Shown here in pieces: positions 31,332 through 39,947 of a stretch of 64,000 nucleotides of DNA (its first letter is position 1; every line of letters starts with the position of its first letter). The DNA is taken from positions 62,001-126,000 of the forward strand of contig NC_013522.1 of NCBI RefSeq assembly GCF_000024905.1, written 5' to 3'. This DNA comes from Thermanaerovibrio acidaminovorans DSM 6589 (lineage in GTDB: Bacteria > Synergistota > Synergistia > Synergistales > Synergistaceae). The notes beneath the pieces were generated by a model that saw only the letters and a list, made by a program, of their open reading frames with translations, was not told the origin of the DNA and did not search any database. Position numbers and translations under genes: made by a program.

Positions 31332-32681
31332 ATGGAGGATCTGGTGAGCGCCGTGAGGGACGCGGGGGTGGTCGGGGCCGGTGGGGCCGGGTTCCCCACC
31401 CATGTGAAGCTTGGCGGCGGGTGTGAGTCGGTCCTGGTGAACGGGGCGGAGTGCGAGCCCCTTCTTGAGGTGGATCAGCAGCTGATGGCCCTGTACCCCT
31501 CCAGGGTGTTGGAGGCGCTGGACGCGGTGGTCCGGTCCCTGGGGGCCCGGGAGGGGATCATAGGCATCAAAGACAAGTACCGGGAGGCCTTGGAGGCCCT
31601 GGGGGGCGAGATCGGTGGGTTCCCATCCCTCCGTTTGCACGTGTTGCCCAACGTCTACCCCGCCGGGGACGAGCAGGTGCTTGTCTACGAGGCCACGGGT
31701 CGGATAGTGCCCGAGGGGGGGATCCCCCTGGAGGTGGGGGTTGTGGTGCTCAACGTGGAGACCCTCCTCAATATCTGGGGGGCCATGCGGGGCATCCCGG
31801 TGACGGAGAAGTACCTCACCGTCTGCGGGGAGGTGCATAGACCCGCCACAGTGAGGGTCCCCCTCGGGGTCTCGTTCGGTGAGGTGGTAGCGGCGGTGGG
31901 GGGCAGTCCCCTTAAGGATTTCGTGGTGATCGACGGGGGCCCCATGATGGGGAGGGTGGTCCGGCGCATGGACGAGCCGGTTACCAAGACCACCAAGGGG
32001 CTCATAGTGCTCCCGCCGGACCATCCCCTGGTGGTGGCCAAGGAGAGGGACATGAGGTCCATGATGAGCCTGGCCAAGACCGCCTGCTGTCACTGCATGC
32101 TCTGCACCGACCTTTGTCCCCGTTACCTGCTGGGACATCGGCTGAGGCCCGACAAGCTGATGCGCCTTGCGGCCTACAACGACACCTGTGAGGGGGATGC
32201 GGCGGCCACCGAGGCCTTCCTGTGCTGCGAGTGCGGCATGTGCGAGGTGGCATGCGTCATGGGGCTGCAGCCCTGGAAGTTGAACCGGGAGCTCAAGTCC
32301 CGGATGGGCAGGATGGGGATAAGGAACCCCCACCGAGAGGCCCCTAAGGAGGTCAACCCCTTCAGGTCCTTCCGGGGTTTCCCGACGCCTAAGCTGCTTG
32401 GCAGGCTTGGGCTCTCCCGGTACGGTGGGGTGCACGCCCCCATGGGGGAGGTGGAGGTTCAGCCCCGGCGGCTTGTGTTGAAGCTGAAGCAGCACATAGG
32501 AGCCCCCTCGGTCCCGGTGGTGGCCCCCGGGAAGAGGGTCGCAAGAGGGGAGCTCCTGGCCCGGCTGGGGGGGAACGTGTCGGCTAACCTTCACGCCCCC
32601 TTGGGGGGGCTGGTGGAGTCCGTGGGGGAGGATCTGCTGGTCCTCCGGGTGTCAGATGATCTTGGGGGGGTTGAAGCTTGA
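31332..32681 (+). CDS. pduS: PduS-type iron-sulfur corrinoid reductase
   Basis: 449 residues with RnfC-like architecture: N-terminal flavin/NADH region starting DAGVVGAGGAGFPTHVKLGG and CESVLVNGAECEPLLEVDQQ, then two 4Fe-4S motifs. The first is CCHCMLCTDLCP (near residues 252-263), the second CCECGMCEVAC (near 297-307). A barrel-sandwich domain closes the chain (about 370-445). PduS reduces cob(III)/cob(II)alamin before adenosylation, usually in propanediol compartments. Here it would serve EutT. Its stop overlaps the TTG start of the pduT-like gene. Confidence 0.93.
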   Translation: MEDLVSAVRDAGVVGAGGAGFPTHVKLGGGCESVLVNGAECEPLLEVDQQLMALYPSRVLEALDAVVRSLGAREGIIGIKDKYREALEALGGEIGGFPSLRLHVLPNVYPAGDEQVLVYEATGRIVPEGGIPLEVGVVVLNVETLLNIWGAMRGIPVTEKYLTVCGEVHRPATVRVPLGVSFGEVVAAVGGSPLKDFVVIDGGPMMGRVVRRMDEPVTKTTKGLIVLPPDHPLVVAKERDMRSMMSLAKTACCHCMLCTDLCPRYLLGHRLRPDKLMRLAAYNDTCEGDAAATEAFLCCECGMCEVACVMGLQPWKLNRELKSRMGRMGIRNPHREAPKEVNPFRSFRGFPTPKLLGRLGLSRYGGVHAPMGEVEVQPRRLVLKLKQHIGAPSVPVVAPGKRVARGELLARLGGNVSANLHAPLGGLVESVGEDLLVLRVSDDLGGVEA

Positions 32682-33226
32682 AGGGAGCCATAGGCCTTGT
32701 GGAGTACAAGACGGTGCCCAAGGGGGTTGAGGCGGCGGACGCCATGCTGAAGGCGTCGGAGGTCAGGCTCCTCTTCTCGTCCCCCATATGTCCCGGCAAG
32801 TACGTGACTATAGTGGCTGGAGAGGTGGATGCGGTGAGGACTGCGGTGGGTAAGGCGGTGCAGGTGGGAGGCATCTTCACCGTGGACTCCCACGTGCTCC
32901 CCAACGTCCACCCGTCGGTGATCCCCGCATTGACCGCCACGGGGGAGTACGGGGACGTGGAGGCCCTGGGGCTGGTGGAGACCATATCCGCTGTAGCGGC
33001 GGTCTCGGCGGGGGACGTGGCCGCCAAGGCCGCGTCGGTTAGCCTTCTGGAGATAAGGATCGCCCGGGGTCTGGGGGGCAAGGGGTTCGTGGTGGTGACC
33101 GGTGACCTGGGAAGCGTGGAGGCCTCCATCCGGGCCTGCGAGAGGAAGCTCGGGGAGGAGGGGGGCATCGTCAGCACCGCGGTGATAGCATCCCCCCACC
33201 GGGATCTGGTCTCCGCCATGCTCTAG
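32678..33226 (+). CDS. pduT: PduT-type shell protein with two BMC domains and iron-sulfur pore
   Basis: 182 residues: BMC domain 1 at about 4-90 (GAIGLVEYKTVPKGVEAADA, SHVLPNVHPSVIPAL) and BMC domain 2 at about 96-182 (ALGLVETISAVAAVSAGDVA, FVVVTGDLGSVEASIRACER). The loop LLFSSPICPGKYVTIVAG carries a cysteine at the position that ligates a 4Fe-4S cluster at the trimer centre in Citrobacter PduT. With PduS next to it, electron transfer across the shell for corrinoid reduction is plausible. The start is TTG 32678, overlapping the pduS stop. The stop overlaps the convergent eutP end. Confidence 0.93.
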   Translation: MKGAIGLVEYKTVPKGVEAADAMLKASEVRLLFSSPICPGKYVTIVAGEVDAVRTAVGKAVQVGGIFTVDSHVLPNVHPSVIPALTATGEYGDVEALGLVETISAVAAVSAGDVAAKAASVSLLEIRIARGLGGKGFVVVTGDLGSVEASIRACERKLGEEGGIVSTAVIASPHRDLVSAML

Positions 33227-33666
33227 GGGGTCTGTCCCTCCAGGCCGAGCCTCCTGGCCAGGTCCTGGATCCCCTGGCCGGAGACGGAGGAGACCCGGTA
33301 GATCTCCCTCACCCCCGCCCCCTGGAGGGCCCTGGCGGCCCGATCCAGCTCCTGCTCCGATGCCAGGTCCGCCTTGGTCACCACTCCTATGACGGAGCCC
33401 CTCATGGCCTTCACGAACATGGAGGGGAAGCGGACGGGCCTCTTGGGGTCCGCCACCAGTAGCACCGTGGATGCCCTGGCGGAGTTGGTGATCAGGGTGT
33501 GGTAGAACCGGGGGATCTCGAAGAACTCCCCCGGGGTGTCCACCGCGTCCCCGCAGAAGGATATCGCCTCGGTCTTGGATGAGCAGGATGTAAGCCCCAG
33601 GGCCCTGAGCAGGGCGGTCTTCCCGGCCCCTATGGGGCCCACGACCATCAGCCTGCGTCGGCTCAT
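33223..33666 (-). CDS. eutP: EutP/PduV small GTPase-like protein
   Basis: 147 residues with a P-loop RRRLMVVGPIGAGKTALLRA, a degenerate switch region (AVDTPGEFFEIPRFYHTLI, here DTPGEF in place of DxxG) and VTKADLASEQELDRA (NKxD-like TKAD). EutP/PduV are Ras-like NTPases of microcompartment loci. Salmonella EutP has been reported to have acetate kinase activity, and PduV to affect compartment movement. It is on the minus strand, transcribed toward pduT, with a four-base overlap at the convergent ends and its start overlapping the eutS stop. Confidence 0.92.
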   Translation of the reverse strand: MSRRRLMVVGPIGAGKTALLRALGLTSCSSKTEAISFCGDAVDTPGEFFEIPRFYHTLITNSARASTVLLVADPKRPVRFPSMFVKAMRGSVIGVVTKADLASEQELDRAARALQGAGVREIYRVSSVSGQGIQDLARRLGLEGQTP

Positions 33667-34001
33667 GTCCTTGTGATTGGGGCGGGGGTGAAGCCCAGGC
33701 TGGAGGAGAGGACCTGGACCGCCATCTGGAGGGAGCTCTCCACCGCCGCCACGTCGCCGGTGAAGAGGATGCAGCCGGTGAACCGGTCGATGAATTCCAT
33801 GTTAACATTCCCCGCCTTGGAGGCCACGTCGGCGGCTATTATAGCCCCCTCGCCAGGGGTTATGGTCATTATCCCGATGGCCCCCGCCCGCTCCACCCCC
33901 ACCAGGGAGCAGAGCTCCTCCCTGGGGTTGCATATCATGTGGGCCAGCGTTACCTGCTTGCCCGGCACGTACTCCTGGATGACCCTTGCCTTGGCCTCCA
34001 A
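33663..34001 (-). CDS. eutS: EutS shell protein (circularly permuted BMC)
   Basis: 112 residues. Characteristic strings: RVIQEYVPGKQVTLAHMICN, VERAGAIGIMTITPGEGAII, ADVASKAGNVNMEFIDRFTG and LFTGDVAAVESSLQMAVQVL. EutS forms bent hexamers thought to make shell edges. The start is TTG 34001 after GGGGAGGTGTCGAC. It precedes eutP on the minus strand and is separated from the main operon, so it must be expressed from its own promoter or by readthrough from the lytic transglycosylase gene. No cobalamin riboswitch is visible upstream. Confidence 0.95.
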   Translation of the reverse strand: MEAKARVIQEYVPGKQVTLAHMICNPREELCSLVGVERAGAIGIMTITPGEGAIIAADVASKAGNVNMEFIDRFTGCILFTGDVAAVESSLQMAVQVLSSSLGFTPAPITRT

Positions 34002-34067
34002 GTCGACACCTCCCCTTCACCGGAATGGCGCATCATAGCGTCTACGCCATTTTACGCCCACCGGGGG

Positions 34068-34110
34068 AGGGACGTCACCCCCCGGTGGTGTCCAGGGGGG
34101 TGACGTCCCT
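34068..34110 (-). terminator. Strong 16-bp-stem hairpin between the transglycosylase gene and eutS
   Basis: Perfect arms AGGGACGTCACCCCCC (34068-34083) and GGGGGGTGACGTCCCT (34095-34110) with an 11-base loop. The upper arm overlaps the stop codon of the transglycosylase gene. There is no T tract on either side, so termination efficiency is uncertain. Just below it, ATGGCG...CGCCAT (34025-34050) makes a second small inverted repeat ahead of eutS. Confidence 0.55.
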
Positions 34111-34897
34111 ACTGGGGATAGATGGAGGACCGGATGTTGGCCATCTTGGTGTTTACCTTCCGGAAGTAGGCGGTGGAGGAGCCCCCGTAGTACCGGGCCA
34201 GGGCCTTGGGTATGGACCCGTAGGCGTTGATGTATCGGGACAGGAGCAGGCACCCCGCCGCCACCCCCTTCTCGGGGTTGAACATGTCGTCCTTGGTGGC
34301 GATGCCGTTGGCCTGCAGGAGCCCATTGTGGACCCGCCACATGACCTGCATGATCCCCATGGCCCCCTTGTTGCTCACCGCCTTGGGGTCGAACCGGCTC
34401 TCCGTGTGGGCCACCGCGGTGGACAGGTGCACCGGTATGCCGTACTTGGCGCTGTAGTACACCAGGGCCCCGGCGGTCCTGAGGGCCGTCATGGGGGCCA
34501 CGCTCGGGTTGGTGCCCCGGATGTAACGGGTCACCGTGGCCACCTTGCGCTGGTCGTCGGCGGAGAAGGAGCCAAGCTTGTGAAGTATGGATTCCGGGTG
34601 TCTTAGTAGCCAGGCGGTCAGGTCTTTGGGTGAGAGCCCCATGGATCTGAGGGCGTCCTTGATGGATTGGTGGTATTCCGCGTCCCTTGCCTCTATGGCC
34701 ACCAGCTTCGGTTCCTCGCCGGGTCCGGCGCTGTCCGCCGGTTTCGAAGCCGATGGTTGTGTGGTGGGGTTGACCTCGTCTATTCGGAAGGACCCTTCCT
34801 CTGAGTCCTCCGCGAACCCCGGTGGAGCTAAGGCGATCACCGCCGCCAGGAGGGCCATGCAAATGAGCCCCGCGGCCCAAGTTCGTCCTAGTTTCAT
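34109..34897 (-). CDS. Exported lytic murein transglycosylase (SLT domain)
   Basis: 262 residues. Signal peptide MKLGRTWAAGLICMALLAAV (cleavage near GFAEDS), a low-complexity Ser/Pro/Glu stretch, a helical region (about 60-130) and a C-terminal SLT lysozyme-like domain (about 140-260). The catalytic Glu is in STAVAHTESRFDPKAVSNKG, followed by AMGIMQVMWRVHNGL and MFNPEKGVAAGCLLLSRYI. It cleaves peptidoglycan in the periplasm. ATG 34897 follows AAAGGAGG at good spacing. The longer in-frame start at 34984 would hide the signal peptide. Confidence 0.92.
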   Translation of the reverse strand: MKLGRTWAAGLICMALLAAVIALAPPGFAEDSEEGSFRIDEVNPTTQPSASKPADSAGPGEEPKLVAIEARDAEYHQSIKDALRSMGLSPKDLTAWLLRHPESILHKLGSFSADDQRKVATVTRYIRGTNPSVAPMTALRTAGALVYYSAKYGIPVHLSTAVAHTESRFDPKAVSNKGAMGIMQVMWRVHNGLLQANGIATKDDMFNPEKGVAAGCLLLSRYINAYGSIPKALARYYGGSSTAYFRKVNTKMANIRSSIYPQ

Positions 34898-34973
34898 CAG
34901 GGATGCCTCCTTTAAAATGGTTTTATGTTTTCGTATATTGAGTCCATTTGCCACCTCCCCCGAAGATGTGGGT

Positions 34974-35001
34974 ATTATAACCAAAGACCCCGATGGGGCA
35001 A
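34974..35001 (-). promoter_or_regulatory. Promoter of the lytic transglycosylase gene
   Basis: Minus strand: TTGCCC (35001-34996), 16-bp spacer, perfect -10 TATAAT (34979-34974). It lies about 77 bases before the ATG, in an AT-richer region. Confidence 0.6.
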
Positions 35002-35040
35002 GTTTTGCGCTATAAAATTAAAAGGTCCTGACTGGTTTAA

Positions 35041-35092
35041 CCAAAAACAAACGCCATTGTCGATTTGGGGTAGTCCTTTTGTCGACAATGGC
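35041..35092 (-). terminator. Terminator of the pst-pho operon
   Basis: Perfect 11-bp arms GCCATTGTCGA and TCGACAATGGC around an 18-base loop, followed on the minus strand by GTTTGTTTTTGG. It is about 40 bases after the phoR stop. A smaller hairpin TAGCTT-ATTTT-AAGCTA lies between them. Confidence 0.7.
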
Positions 35093-35129
35093 ATCTATTT
35101 GTACGCCAAATTCGGTAGCTTATTTTAAG

Positions 35130-36893
35130 CTATTTTTTATCTAGCCCCTTGGAAACCCACAGGAGGAACCGGGAGCCAACCCCCGGCTGGCTCCACTCCA
35201 GCCTCACGTCCCCCCCGTGGGCCCGGGCGATCCCCCGGGCGATGGAGAGCCCCAGCCCGTATCCCCCCACGGGCTCACTGGACCTGGACCGGTGTTGGTC
35301 CCCCCGGCGGAACCGCTGGAAGATCTGCTCCTCCATCCCAGGGGGCACCCCGGGGCCGTTGTCCTCCACCCACAGGGAGTACCTATCCCCCTGGTCCTCC
35401 AACGTCACCTTCACGAGCCCCCCGGGGCTACGGTCGAACTTGGACCGCACGTACTTCACCGCGTTCTCTATGAGGTTCCTCACCGCCGCCTCCATCTCCG
35501 CCGACGCCCTGACCGGGGCCTCATGGGGCAGCGACAGCTCCACCTGAACCTCCCCGTCCCGGGCGAGCCAGGAGGCGTCCCCCGCCGCCCTCCGGACCAG
35601 GTCCGCCAGGTCCAACTCCCTGGGGTCCCCCAGGTCTCCCCCCTCGAAGCGGGTTAGCAACAGCAGCCGGTCCACCATGTCGGTGAGACGCCTCTGCTGC
35701 TCCAGGATCCGGTCGATGAGCATCAGGTTGTCCCCCAGGGCGTAGTCCCGGAGGAGCTCTGCGGCCCCCCGGATCACCGTCAGGGGGGTCTGGAACTCGT
35801 GCCCCACGTCGGATACGAAGCGCCTTAGGGCCTCCTCCCCCCGGACCCGCTGGGTTATGTCCTGGACGGTTACCACCGCGGAACCCTGGACGCCTACCCC
35901 CCTCATAAGGTAGTGCCGCTCCGACCAGGCGTCGCTCTGGGTCAGGGTGGCCTCCACCTGGCCCCCCTTAAGGAGCTGGTCCACCGCATCCATCAGCTTG
36001 GGATGCCTCACCGCCCCCTCCACCGGCGTTCCAGGAGGGCTGTCGGATCTCATTAGGTCCGACATCGGGTCGTTGAAGAACAGGACCCGCCTCTGCCGGT
36101 CCACCATGAGGACCCCCACCGGCATGGTTTCCACCAGCCCCTTCAGGGTCCGTCGCTCCTCCTCCAGGTCCTCCATGGCCCGGTTGAGCCGCCGGGCCAT
36201 CCGGCGGATGCTTAGCCCCAGGAGCCTCACCTCGTTGGGCCCCCCGGGGGGCAGGGGGATATCCTCCCCCGCCTCTGCCCGGTCCGCGGTCCTAGCCAGC
36301 TCCAGGATCGGGCCCGTGATCCGCCGCATCCACCAGGTCCCGACCCCTAGAGCCAGGAGCAGCGCCGCCCCCAGGGTGGTCAAGAGCCTCATCCTGAGGG
36401 AGGACAGGACCCCCTCGAACCGGTTCCTCTCCAGCGACACCCTGACCACCGTTGGCCCCCCGGGCAGCTCCACCCGCCGGGCCTCGTAGAGGTACTCAAC
36501 CCCGGTGGTGTCGCTTCGCCTAACCGAGTAGCCCTCCCCGGCCTCGAAGGCCCTACGAACCTCCGGCCTGGTCAGGTGGTTCTCCAGGGACGGAAGCCCC
36601 TCGAGGGGCACCTGGCTATCCCACAGGACCCGTCCATCCCGGTCTATCACGGTGCACCTTACCCCCGTGTCGGAGGCCCAATGTCCCAGGACCCGATCCA
36701 GACTCTCTGGTTCGGTGCCGCTCAGCCTGACCAGCGCTCCGGCGGATGCGCTCAGGGCCGACAGGTTGGACCGGGTCTCATCCTCCAGGTGGCCCCGGGT
36801 GTCCTTCAGGGCGAAGATCCACCATAGGGCAACCAGGGTCACCAGGGGGAGCGCCAGGAGCAGGGTCACCTGGCCCCTTATGGACCTGAGCAC
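35130..36893 (-). CDS. phoR: Phosphate-sensing histidine kinase PhoR
   Basis: 587 residues: TM1 (about 8-27, LLLALPLVTLVALWWIFALK), an extracytoplasmic region (28-165), TM2 (about 168-188), HAMP (about 190-245), PAS (about 250-340: LVETMPVGVLMVDRQRRVLF), HisKA with phospho-acceptor His in FVSDVGHEFQTPLTVIRGA (near residue 368) and a HATPase_c domain (NLIENAVKY, VEDNGPGVPPG, GYGLGLSIARGI). The partner is PhoB, one codon upstream. The periplasmic region is larger than in E. coli PhoR and resembles Bacillus PhoR. The stop is followed by the operon terminator. Confidence 0.93.
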   Translation of the reverse strand: MLRSIRGQVTLLLALPLVTLVALWWIFALKDTRGHLEDETRSNLSALSASAGALVRLSGTEPESLDRVLGHWASDTGVRCTVIDRDGRVLWDSQVPLEGLPSLENHLTRPEVRRAFEAGEGYSVRRSDTTGVEYLYEARRVELPGGPTVVRVSLERNRFEGVLSSLRMRLLTTLGAALLLALGVGTWWMRRITGPILELARTADRAEAGEDIPLPPGGPNEVRLLGLSIRRMARRLNRAMEDLEEERRTLKGLVETMPVGVLMVDRQRRVLFFNDPMSDLMRSDSPPGTPVEGAVRHPKLMDAVDQLLKGGQVEATLTQSDAWSERHYLMRGVGVQGSAVVTVQDITQRVRGEEALRRFVSDVGHEFQTPLTVIRGAAELLRDYALGDNLMLIDRILEQQRRLTDMVDRLLLLTRFEGGDLGDPRELDLADLVRRAAGDASWLARDGEVQVELSLPHEAPVRASAEMEAAVRNLIENAVKYVRSKFDRSPGGLVKVTLEDQGDRYSLWVEDNGPGVPPGMEEQIFQRFRRGDQHRSRSSEPVGGYGLGLSIARGIARAHGGDVRLEWSQPGVGSRFLLWVSKGLDKK

Positions 36894-37580
36894 CTAGGAC
36901 ACCTCCATGACCCGGTAGCCCCTGCCCCGGACGGTCTTTATGGTAACCCGGGCACCTGCCTCCTCAAGCTTTCGCCTCAGGCGGAACACGTTTACGTCCA
37001 CGGTCCTGCTGTCGCTCCCCACGTGCCCCCAGATCTTGCCCAGGATCTCCTCCTTGCTCACCAGCCTCCCCCGGCCGGACATGAGCACCTCCAGGAGCCG
37101 GTGCTCCGTGGGGGAGAGGTCCAGGGGTCGCCCGTCCACCAGCACGTCCCCCTGGGGCTCCAACGTCAGGTTCCCCATGGATATCTGGACCTCACCCCCC
37201 TGGGGGGAGTCGGAGCGCCTCAGGTGGGCCCTCACCCGGGCCATCAGCTCCGGGATGGAGAAGGGCTTCCGGACGTAGTCGTCCGCCCCCGCCTCCAGCC
37301 CCGCCACCGCATCCCGCTCGTCCCGCCGGGCGGTAAGCATTATCACCGGCACGTGCCTAAGCTCCTGCTCCTCCCGGATCCTACGGCAGACTTCCCATCC
37401 GTCCATCTTGGGCAGCATCAGATCCAGAATTATCAAGTCCGGCACGGCGGTAAGCGCCAGGTCCACCGCTTGGTCTCCGTCCGCGGCACACATGACCGTG
37501 TACCCCTGGCGGCGAAACGCCTCGGAGAGGATCTCCCTTATGCCCTCCTCGTCTTCCACCACTAGTATCCTCCATCTCAT
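36894..37580 (-). CDS. phoB: Phosphate response regulator PhoB
   Basis: 228 residues, OmpR/PhoB class. Receiver domain: acidic pocket in ILVVEDEEGIREIL, phospho-accepting Asp in PDLIILDLMLPKMDG (near residue 52), VIMLTARRDERDAVAG (Thr) and DDYVRKPFSIPELMARV (Lys). C-terminal winged helix: LDLSPTEHRLLEVLMSGRGR, VDVNVFRLRRKLEEAG and TVRGRGYR. The phosphorylated form activates phosphate-starvation genes, probably including this operon. Its ATG overlaps the phoU stop. Confidence 0.95.
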   Translation of the reverse strand: MRWRILVVEDEEGIREILSEAFRRQGYTVMCAADGDQAVDLALTAVPDLIILDLMLPKMDGWEVCRRIREEQELRHVPVIMLTARRDERDAVAGLEAGADDYVRKPFSIPELMARVRAHLRRSDSPQGGEVQISMGNLTLEPQGDVLVDGRPLDLSPTEHRLLEVLMSGRGRLVSKEEILGKIWGHVGSDSRTVDVNVFRLRRKLEEAGARVTIKTVRGRGYRVMEVS

Positions 37581-38272
37581 GACCTATCACCCAGGGGGCG
37601 ACGAAACTGGGAGGCCTTGACCCGCCGGCCGGTGATCATGAACATGATGTGCTCCCCCAGGTTGGTGGCGTGGTCCCCCGCCCGCTCCAGAACCCGGGCC
37701 ACCTCCCCCAGGGCCGAGGCCTGGGCGATGGTGGCGGGCCGGTCGATCATTATCATCAGCAGCTCCCGCTCCACCCGGTCCTGCAGGTCGTCCACCTGGT
37801 CGTCCATGGCGCACAGCTCCCTGGCCAGGTCCTCGTCCCCGTTGAGGTAGGCCTTCACCGCCAGGTCTAGCATGGCGCACACCCTATCCCCCATGAGGGG
37901 GATGTCCATCAGGGGCTTTATGGGCTCCTGGTCCATCAGCCGAAGGGCCCGCTTGGCCACGCTTACACCCAGGTCCGCGATCCTCTCCAGGTCCACCGCC
38001 ATGTGGATGGCACAGGAGATGGCCCGAAGGTCCGCCCCCAGTGGCTGGTACCGGGCCATGAACTCCAGACAACTCATGTCCAGCCACCCGGCCAGCTGAT
38101 CTGCCTCGTCATCGGACTCAATTACCCGCCGGGCCTCACTCCGATCCCGTTTAACCAGTGCGGCCACCCCGCCCCGGATGGACGCCTCCGCCATGGCCCC
38201 TAGCCGCATCATCCCGGACCTTATCTCCCCCAGGTCCTGGTCCATGTGCTTTCTTATGTTCAAAGGCTCCAT
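37577..38272 (-). CDS. phoU: Phosphate signalling regulator PhoU
   Basis: 231 residues of two PhoU helical bundles, each with the metal-binding EXXXD/DXXXD motifs (VIESDDEADQLAGWLDMSC; AMDDQVDDLQDRVER). IHMAVDLERIADLGVSVAKR and LERAGDHATNLGEHIMFMIT are diagnostic. It links the Pst transporter to PhoR and restrains uptake when phosphate is plentiful. ATG 38272 gives MEPLNIRKHMDQDLGE. A TTG at 38296 overlapping the pstB stop would add eight residues. Confidence 0.94.
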   Translation of the reverse strand: MEPLNIRKHMDQDLGEIRSGMMRLGAMAEASIRGGVAALVKRDRSEARRVIESDDEADQLAGWLDMSCLEFMARYQPLGADLRAISCAIHMAVDLERIADLGVSVAKRALRLMDQEPIKPLMDIPLMGDRVCAMLDLAVKAYLNGDEDLARELCAMDDQVDDLQDRVERELLMIMIDRPATIAQASALGEVARVLERAGDHATNLGEHIMFMITGRRVKASQFRRPLGDRS

Positions 38273-38288
38273 TGAAGACCAACCCCCA

Positions 38289-39056
38289 TCATCCAAATCG
38301 GCCGGTTATGTAGGCCTCGGTCCTAGGGTCCCTGGGGGATGTGAAGATCTCCCTGGTGGGTCCCTCTTCCACCAGCTCACCCATGAGGAAGAAAGCAGTC
38401 CTATCAGACACCCTGGCGGCCTGCTGCATGTTGTGGGTCACTATTATCACAGTGTAACTCTTCTTGAGCTCCCTAACCAGCTCCTCCACCTTGGCGGTTC
38501 CCATGGGATCCAAGGCAGAAGTGGGTTCATCCATCAGCAGTACCTCTGGTTCGACAGCTATGGCCCGAGCGATACAGAGCCGCTGTTGCTGTCCCCCCGA
38601 CAGGTTCATGGCGGACGACTCCAGCTTGTCCTTCACCTCGTCCCACAGGGCCGCACCCCGCAAGCTCCGCTCGACGATCTCGTCCAGCACCCGTCGGTCC
38701 TTCACGCCGTGGAGCCTTGGGCCGTAGGCCACGTTCTCCCATATGGAGAAGGGGAACGGGTTGGGTCGCTGGAACACCATCCCCACCCGCCGGCGGAGGG
38801 AGATCACGTCCGTCTGGGGGCCGTAGACGTCCTGCCCGTCGATGAGCACCTGCCCCTCCACCCTCACCTCCTCTATGAAGTCGTTCATCCGATTTATGCA
38901 TCGCAGGAACGTGCTCTTCCCGCACCCGGATGGGCCTATCAGGGCCATCACGGACCTCTCGGGCACCGATAGGTTCACGTTCCTCACCGCCGGAACCGAC
39001 CCGTAGTACAGGGTCAGTCCCTTGGAGACCACCTTGGATTCCTCCATCTGACACAT
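38289..39056 (-). CDS. pstB: Phosphate ABC transporter ATPase PstB
   Basis: 255 residues. Walker [22 protein letters not shown]-loop and PstB-typical [20 protein letters not shown], signature [20 protein letters not shown], Walker [21 protein letters not shown] and H-loop [23 protein letters not shown] hydrolysis drives phosphate import through PstC/PstA. ATG 39056 follows AGGGAGAG. It lies between pstA and phoU. Confidence 0.97.
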   Translation of the reverse strand: MCQMEESKVVSKGLTLYYGSVPAVRNVNLSVPERSVMALIGPSGCGKSTFLRCINRMNDFIEEVRVEGQVLIDGQDVYGPQTDVISLRRRVGMVFQRPNPFPFSIWENVAYGPRLHGVKDRRVLDEIVERSLRGAALWDEVKDKLESSAMNLSGGQQQRLCIARAIAVEPEVLLMDEPTSALDPMGTAKVEELVRELKKSYTVIIVTHNMQQAARVSDRTAFFLMGELVEEGPTREIFTSPRDPRTEAYITGRFG

Positions 39057-39092
39057 CTCTCCCTATGTGTATGTTCTATTGTGTATGTTCTA

Positions 39093-39947
39093 TCAAGCCC
39101 TGCCGGAGCGTCTGAGCCGGGACCGCCAGGCTATCCCCGTCAGAGACAGCAGGAACACGGTTCCCACCAGGACCAACGATGTGCCGTACTGTATGGGCCT
39201 GGTGGCGTCAATGTTGGTTCCAGCGGTGGCCAGCACGTATATGTGGTAAGGTAGGGCCATGACGGATTCGAAGGGGCTCTTGGCAAAGTTGGGAGTGAAG
39301 AAAACCGCTCCGGTGAACATTATGGGCGCCGTCTCCCCCGCCACCCTGCCTAGCCCCAGGATGGCCCCGGTCATTATGGAGGGCATGGCGGTGGGGAGCA
39401 CCACCTTCCTTATAGTCTGCCATCGGGTGGCTCCCATGGCAAAAGAAGCGTCCCTGAGGTCCTTGGGGACGTTCAGGAGGGCGGTCTCCGCGGCGGTTAC
39501 AACCACCGGCAGAACCAGGCAAGCCAGCGTTAGGGAGGCGCTCAGCATGCTGGCCCCCAGCCCCAGGAAGATGCAGAAGAACGACAGGCCGAAGAGGCCG
39601 AATACCACCGACGGCACCCCCGCCAGGCTCCTGATGGCAAGCCTCACCGCGGAGGCCACCGGCCCCTTGGGGGCGTACTCGGTTAGGTACACCGCGGTGG
39701 CTACACCTATGGGGAGGGCGAAGGCCATGGACAGCAACATGAGTTGGATCGTACCAACCAGTGGAGTGGCTATGCCTCCCTGGGTCATGCCGGATCGGGG
39801 CATCTGGGTGAGGAAATCCCATGTGATGGCGGAGCTCCCGTTCACCCACAGGAAGCCCAATATGGCCAGCAGCGCCCCCAGGGTCAGAAGGGCTAGAGCC
39901 CAAAGGCACCAACTGGCCAGCCGGTCCTTGACTAGCCGGATCTTCAC
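39093..39947 (-). CDS. pstA: Phosphate ABC transporter permease PstA
   Basis: 284 residues, six membrane segments starting with LWALALLTLGALLAILGFLW. The binding-protein-dependent permease motif with the conserved EAA loop is present (RDASFAMGATRWQTIRKVVL). YLTEYAPKGPVASAVRLAIR is PstA-like. The start is GTG 39947, which overlaps the pstC stop (GTGA) and follows GGAGGAGG. The frame stays open far upstream over pstC, but that part is a shadow. Confidence 0.95.
   Translation of the reverse strand: MKIRLVKDRLASWCLWALALLTLGALLAILGFLWVNGSSAITWDFLTQMPRSGMTQGGIATPLVGTIQLMLLSMAFALPIGVATAVYLTEYAPKGPVASAVRLAIRSLAGVPSVVFGLFGLSFFCIFLGLGASMLSASLTLACLVLPVVVTAAETALLNVPKDLRDASFAMGATRWQTIRKVVLPTAMPSIMTGAILGLGRVAGETAPIMFTGAVFFTPNFAKSPFESVMALPYHIYVLATAGTNIDATRPIQYGTSLVLVGTVFLLSLTGIAWRSRLRRSGRA

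Noticed and set aside
31242-32594. 450-codon frame opposite pduS
   Set aside because: Antisense shadow of a well-supported iron-sulfur protein gene.
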